Shown here: positions 58,565 to 64,000 of the stretch, in pieces
How the letters are laid out: each line of letters starts with the position of its first letter
How positions within the stretch are numbered: the stretch's first letter is position 1
Assembly (NCBI GenBank): GCA_029216955.1
Contig: JANAVB010004000.1
Coordinates: 4,916,244-4,980,243 of the forward strand
Origin: Iris pallida
Lineage: Eukaryota > Streptophyta > Magnoliopsida > Asparagales > Iridaceae
Length of the DNA: 64,000 nucleotides
Reading direction: 5' to 3'
The notes under the pieces: model-generated
What the model was told of the DNA's origin: nothing
What the model saw: the letters and a program-made list of their open reading frames with translations, nothing else
Databases searched by the model: none
Program-made: the position numbers and the translations under genes

Positions 58565-61500
58565 TGTCACGACCCGTACTCGAGGTAAGGGTACGAGTAC
58601 GTAACAGCGTCCCAACCTACGCCGCAGAAACGACGTAGAACGCTGTCTAGGTCCACTATCCAACAATAGTTATAATATCAAAATATGTCGAGAATGGTCA
58701 ACTCCGAACGGAGGACAACCAATGACAATATAATATACTCAATCACAAACTCTAAGAATGACGATAGATAATACTGAAAGATAAAGACAACAAGATTTAT
58801 AAATATCACCCTGAAAATCCAACACAGAATAATACAAGTCCAAAATCTCTGAGTCAACAATCTCAATACAAACAACTAACAAATAATAACAAGCCAAAGT
58901 AATCTGGAGACAGAGTCCAGTACTATACTAGAACCAGCTAAACTATCCCAAGGCATCATCTTCTAAAGCTAGCCCCTGTTGCACTTGGGTATCCAACTCT
59001 ATACCAACCACGTCATTGGGACCGTAATTGGTAGGGCACTCCTCCTCATCATCTATAATATTTTCAACAGGTCTAGTCAGGACGAAAACGAGTAGAAAAT
59101 CTCAAACAACAGTTCTAGTTATACAATATTAAAAATGTAGCAGTAGATAGAGAGAATATACTAGGTAAAGTAGAGCGTACATGCATCCTAACAGGGTATA
59201 TCAAAACTTTAATGCGATAAGGCAAGAGAACAGTGTATGACATGTACGAAAATCTGGAACTGCTATCTATATGAGTTTAGCACTAGTTTCAACATGTTAT
59301 CGGCTTAGAACTAGATACAATGTTTGGCCTGGCTAATCATACGTGAGTGTATAATTAACACTATACAGTGAGGATACAATGGTGATACAATACTGGTACT
59401 GTGGGGTATTGATCACATATCTATGCTAACTCCCCCATCCCTGACTAATATAGTGGATCCAACCGTGACACGTCATGACACGTGATTCTCTGAGAAGGTA
59501 GCTAGCTTTCGTAGGAATCCTGTCTATACAATGCTCAAGGAACTAGGAAAGACTTACTCAGGATATACCAAGAAATACAAAAAATAACATCTCATGACGG
59601 AATCCAGACAATACCAATCCGTGTAAACAATGTGTCAAGAGAACAAGGATATCTACACTAAATACAAGAAACATAGACGATATCATAAAATAGAAATATT
59701 ATCGGAGAATGTACTCGCCTGGTACCCTGAACAACTAATGAAAAATAGATGCCTGAATCGGAGTCTCAAAATCCTAGTTAAAGCAATACAGGTTATGATG
59801 CATTCAAATATAAGGTAAATGAAATATACGATGCAGTTTACATGATTTCTAAGTCAATCAAGGCCAAGGTGAACTCTAAGTCAAACCTGGTCAACTATCT
59901 AGGTCAAACTAGGTCAAACAATGTCAAACAAAGTCGTATTAGGTCATACTAGTTCATAGCAAGTCAAAGTAAGTCAAACTAGGTCAATCTAGGTCAAAGG
60001 TTGACTTACAGTTGACTTTTGGTCAACTGGTCAACTCTAGGTCAAATTTGGTAAACAAGTCAAGATTGGTCAACTATGAGTCCAACTTGGTCATCCTTTA
60101 GTCTATCTAGGTATTACCCTATACCACATCTATATATCTACCTTATAATGTATATACATACATCTCAATACTTATAATACATTATTCCTATATATCATTA
60201 TAATATATATGAAAGGGAAACTCAACCCCCATAGCCTATGGCTAAACCTAACCTCTACCTTGAATATAAATACCATATTTACTCTACCACATCCCCTTAA
60301 TCTAACTAACCTATATCATATATAACCTTACATACATATTTACCAAAACGCTTTACAACCAGCTCTCTACCCAAAACTTTACTCTAATCTCATGGCCTAA
60401 AATCAAGGTAACACTCACTCTCACTATATATCCTACTCTTAAACTCAACACTCATATTCTAATACCTAAACCAACTGCTAACTTAAACCCTACTCAACTC
60501 TCGCACATAAACTCACTCATCCACTCCACTCTCACACTCAAAGGCAACCAACCAACCTAGGCAGATGCCAAGCCAGCAAGCAGCCAAGGCCAAGTAAGCC
60601 TAGGCAGGGCCAGCTCACTGTACTGCTGCTGTTGGCTGGCTGCAACATGTCCTGCCAGGCCAAGCCATGGCAAGGCAAGACAGCACACTGCCTGCTGCTA
60701 CTCCACCTCCATCCCCTCTTCTCATATCACTCTCTCTAATCTCACAATTCTCTCAATCTCACAGACCAACCCCTAACCCTCATAACCCCAATATTTCAAC
60801 TCTTACTCAACAACCTATCTATATAACCTTACTCAAATATATACACAGTACATTCCCAAAAATGAACTGACATATATATATATATATATTGGTTTGAAAA
60901 TATACTCTCAAATATTAGTACATACTTACATATAGGCCCAGGTATATATCAGGCATATGTATATAGTACAACCATACCTATAGTCCTAAATGTATCAGAC
61001 AAAAGAAACCTGGAATCAAATTTCGAAACCAAAACTTAAACTCAAACCTAAACCATACATGAAAACCCAACTTGGAAACTTATCAAATCTCAACCCAGGT
61101 AATGTATTAACTCATTTTGAAATCCTAAATTTGAATTTACCCTTTTTTAATCATTTTTGAACAACACTATAAGTATGTATCTGAAATCCATTTTGGACCA
61201 AAACTAATTCGAAAAACCCAAACAACAATTCTTGTCAGGGGGGTATTTTGTGTCGACCATGGGGTCATGTGTGTGTCCACAAGTGTTAGTTATGGTGTCC
61301 AAATCGTGTCACGAAACCTAGTCGAACTGGTGACAGAGACAGTGCAGTCCACTATCTCGTGTACGCGTGTCGGCTCATTCAGGGACACGTGTGTCCACCA
61401 AGACACCAAGTGGTGGTGTCGAATGGGTAGCCTAGGTCTAGGTCTAGGGTTAGGGTAGCCTGAATCTTGTCTAAGTTGTGTCGTGTCCGAGTTTGGAATG

Positions 61501-62813
61501 CGTATCAGTGGCCTCATACGCGCGCGTATGTGTGTGCAACCCGTGCAGATCGAATATCTCCTAAACTACTCAATGATATTGCCTCAAATTTTATATACAC
61601 TGTGCTAGTGGTTGCCCGCACCCACATACCAATTTTTAGGTGTCGGGGTGCTGTGTCGTGTCCGCTAGGACACCCGAGCAGCAGGGAAGCACAGTACTCC
61701 CCTGTGTAGTGTCCAAACAGTAGGTTCGTGTCTAATTTGGACACGAACAGAGATCCAAAACGTGTTCAGTCATTCACAAATCTAATACCCACCTATTAGG
61801 CTACCCAAATCTGAAATTTGTTTTGAAATTAGTTAAAATTCAATCCATTGAGACATTTCACCAAACACGTTCAACTACGGTCCGATACGTGTCCGATACG
61901 CGTATCAAACGGACACGAAATCCTACCAAACTTGGGCTACACCTAGGGGAACCCTAAATGAATGCATCTATGAAGAAAAATCATGATTTCAATGGGTGTA
62001 GATAGGTTTACCTATTGAGAGTTGGAATCTCAATGTAAAGGGCCTAGTATCGATGTTTTCCTCGATTTGCAACGGTCCTGAAGCTTTCAAACCCTTGCTA
62101 GCTATCCACCAATGGCTTCTACTACTGTAGGGGAGCCCAATGCAAAAGACTAGGCTCAATTTGGACTTGATTTGATGAAATAGGGTGATTTGGGGAAGAA
62201 CACTAAACTAGGGTTTTGTATGTTCAAAGAAGGAGGCAAGGGGGCAAATTTAAGTGTTTAAATAGGGAAGAGAGGCTCCTTATGGCAGCCTAGGGTTTGG
62301 GTTTAGATGTAGATGGATGGCTAAGCCTTCTCCACCTAAATTCAAGTCCATTCGTTGGTCCAATTTAGTCCTAAGGCTTTCTTTCTAGCGATATCTTAAG
62401 AAAAATATCCTACTACAATAATATCTAGATATTACTAACCTTGTCATGTAATGAATATTTCTAACCTAATCTCTAGGCCCATGGTTAACATCTAGATTAG
62501 AGAAATTCTAGGTTAAGGCCTAACTATCAATTAGCACATTACTAAAAGGCCAAAATCCATAATAATTCAAAAGTCACCAAATGACCAAAATACCCTTAGC
62601 CTAGAAAATGGAAATTTGTTATTCTAAATACTTGGTTAGGTCTCCGTGGTCATGGTTAGTCTCTAGGCTAAACAGTTTCTAGGGTTATACTAGCAAAACA
62701 CCAAAATCACAATACACCAATTTAAATAGTATTAAATTAATTAAAATTCACCAAAATTATGGAAAACTGAGAAATGACAAAATTACCCTTGATTTTGAAA
62801 ACATGCAGTTACA
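58565..62813 (-). repeat. 5' LTR of the gag-only element
   Basis: 4,249 bp, partner of 46233-50480. The first 95 bp differ at about 8 places, mostly transitions. It has the same gtcaa array (59850-60090) and gtgtc cluster. Confidence 0.93.
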
Positions 62814-62818
62814 CTTCA

Positions 62819-62990
62819 GCGGCTTCCAACTTCCTAAGCTGTGGTGAATAGTCCCCGACTTCTGCGACCAAGTTGACGTCTGCGGCTGTGGTGAATCATC
62901 GGCTAGCCAACCACCTTGGAGGCTCGACTTCGTCGACTCCATGTCCACCTGAGAAGAATCATCGGCTGCGAACAAACTCCAGAGTCTTGA
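62819..62990 (+). other. Resumed host leader after the gag-only element
   Basis: gcggcttccaacttcc, then ctgtggtgaat, repeats the unit at 46151-46232. It continues with an accaccttggaggct stretch that also occurs before the insertion (aacaaccttggaggc at 46117). Confidence 0.45.
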
Positions 62991-63009
62991 TTCTTTGCTT
63001 CATGCAAGT

Positions 63010-63130
63010 TTTAGGGTGAGAAAAAATCCTAGATTTTTGGGTGAGAAAAATCATAGATTTTTGGGTAAGAAAAAACCCTTCTATTATTTTACTTTAATTT
63101 GAGGTGAGAAAAATCCTAGGTTTTTTGGTC
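63010..63130. repeat. Short tandem repeat of gggtgagaaaaatcctagat
   Basis: Two to three adjacent copies, period about 22-23 bp, at 63016-63075, plus a further relative near 63102. Confidence 0.7.
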
Positions 63131-63652
63131 TCGAAATTTAATCTTCCTTATGAAAATTGTTCCATAAATTGAATGTCTTAAAATTACCCCGTAAATTGAA
63201 TCTAAAAATTCAGTTTTGGGGTCATACTTGAAATCATACAAACAAGAGCCATGTTCAGACTTGATCGAAATTTGTTAGGAAGTTAAATTAAATTCTTTCC
63301 AATTGCTAAGTTTTGACTTTCGTAATCATTGGCGTTAGGTGTTTGTTTATATTATTTAACCGTCTCATAGATCCATAATTTTATTCATATTGAAGGACAT
63401 AATAAGGATAATGTGAGTGAGAACTACCCCATTTTATATGTGTTTATGTAGGGGATTTGTCATGAAACTTTGTCAGTTCTTTATATATGAAGCTTTCTTA
63501 TGCTTTATACGTATCCTGATGATATAATTCTAGCAGAAGAACTCTTTGATGATGATAATGGTGTTTCTTCTAACTTATGTATACTATGAAATTTTGGGTT
63601 CAAAGGTAGTATGCCGAATCTTGTTTTTTTTTCCTTATACTTTTATTGATAG

Positions 63653-63717
63653 CAGGAGGCACCACGACATGTTCTAAACACACACCCTTGGAAGAAGCAA
63701 TAAACATTTTCACCAAG
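63653..63717 (+). other. Possible exon of an unidentified host gene
   Basis: Between an acceptor-like ttgatagcag and a donor-like aaggtacgt, a frame reads GGTTTCSKHTPLEEAINIFTK. It has ordinary protein composition but no family was recognised. It may belong with the leader at 45960-46232/62819. Confidence 0.3.
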
Positions 63718-63837
63718 GTACGTAATTTCGATTATGTAGAAGTTTCAGTATATATTACATGGGGGCACTGTGGCAAGGATTTTGACATGGGTATTAGAGC
63801 AAACTAGGTTCATATACAGATTCTCCTTTTACGACGT

Positions 63838-63970
63838 AAAGCATGAGGTAGTCATTTTAGAACACAAGGTTTTTTTTTACAACTAGGTTTTTTTAATACT
63901 GATACCAGCATAAAGCTTAATAACTTCTCTTTTTATAATGAAAAGCATGAGGTTGTCATTTTAGAACACT
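63838..63970. repeat. 104-bp-spaced direct repeat
   Basis: aaagcatgaggtagtcattt, then tagaacac, occurs at 63838 and, with one change, at 63942. Confidence 0.75.
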
Positions 63971-64000
63971 AATATCTGAAAAATGATTTATATAGTGTTC

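Overview
The window is nuclear DNA of a flowering plant. It holds one intact host gene with GT-AG introns, a basic helix-loop-helix (bHLH) transcription factor, set in a sea of plant transposable elements. The elements include Tat/Ogre-type and Tekay/Del-type Ty3/gypsy retrotransposons, a Ty1/copia remnant, CACTA and hAT DNA transposons, MITEs and long TA arrays. I see no bacterial or organellar features, no rRNA and no complete tRNA gene. The species cannot be named from this sequence alone.

Layout. 1-7586: a Tat-lineage retrotransposon (element A) on the minus strand, running off the left edge, with a repeat-bearing extra ORF ahead of gag. 7592-14720: a related, decayed Tat element (B) on the plus strand; A seems to have inserted into B's gag. 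15052-18525: 3' half of a decayed Ty1/copia element on the minus strand. 18540-19140: TA arrays alternating with tRNA-like repeat units. 19140-22627: no recognised gene. 22628-24917: a MITE, then a 2-kb element with perfect 20-bp terminal inverted repeats.

25079-27214: the bHLH gene. It has a CT tract, a TATA box, seven exons encoding 276 aa, and a polyadenylation signal. It belongs to the BEE/CIB/HBI1-like group by its bHLH region.

27631-44444: a four-level nest, with every level proved by its target-site duplication (TSD). A small hAT element (TSD GATGGAGC) holds a CACTA element (TSD AAA). That holds a second CACTA element (TSD ATT), which holds a 10.4-kb Tekay-type retrotransposon (TSD GCTAG). 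The outer CACTA also carries pieces of two host genes, a PPR-like gene and an SDS22-like leucine-rich-repeat gene.

44550-46232: a partial retrotransposon with a Met-type primer-binding site, then a short unit that looks like the leader of a host transcript. 46233-62813: a 16.6-kb gag-only LTR retrotransposon (TSD CTTCA) with 4.25-kb LTRs, split by a deleted plus-strand Tekay-type element (TSD AGTAC). 62814-64000: the interrupted leader resumes, followed by an unidentified possible exon.

All retrotransposon reading frames carry nonsense codons or lost catalytic residues except element A's reverse transcriptase, which is open to the window edge. The most unusual observations are the proven four-deep nest with captured gene pieces; a TAG stop between protease and reverse transcriptase at the same place in both Tat elements; and the 21-residue repeats of the Tat extra ORF, whose DNA shares a 19-bp stretch with the tandem repeats at the outer end of the same element's LTR.
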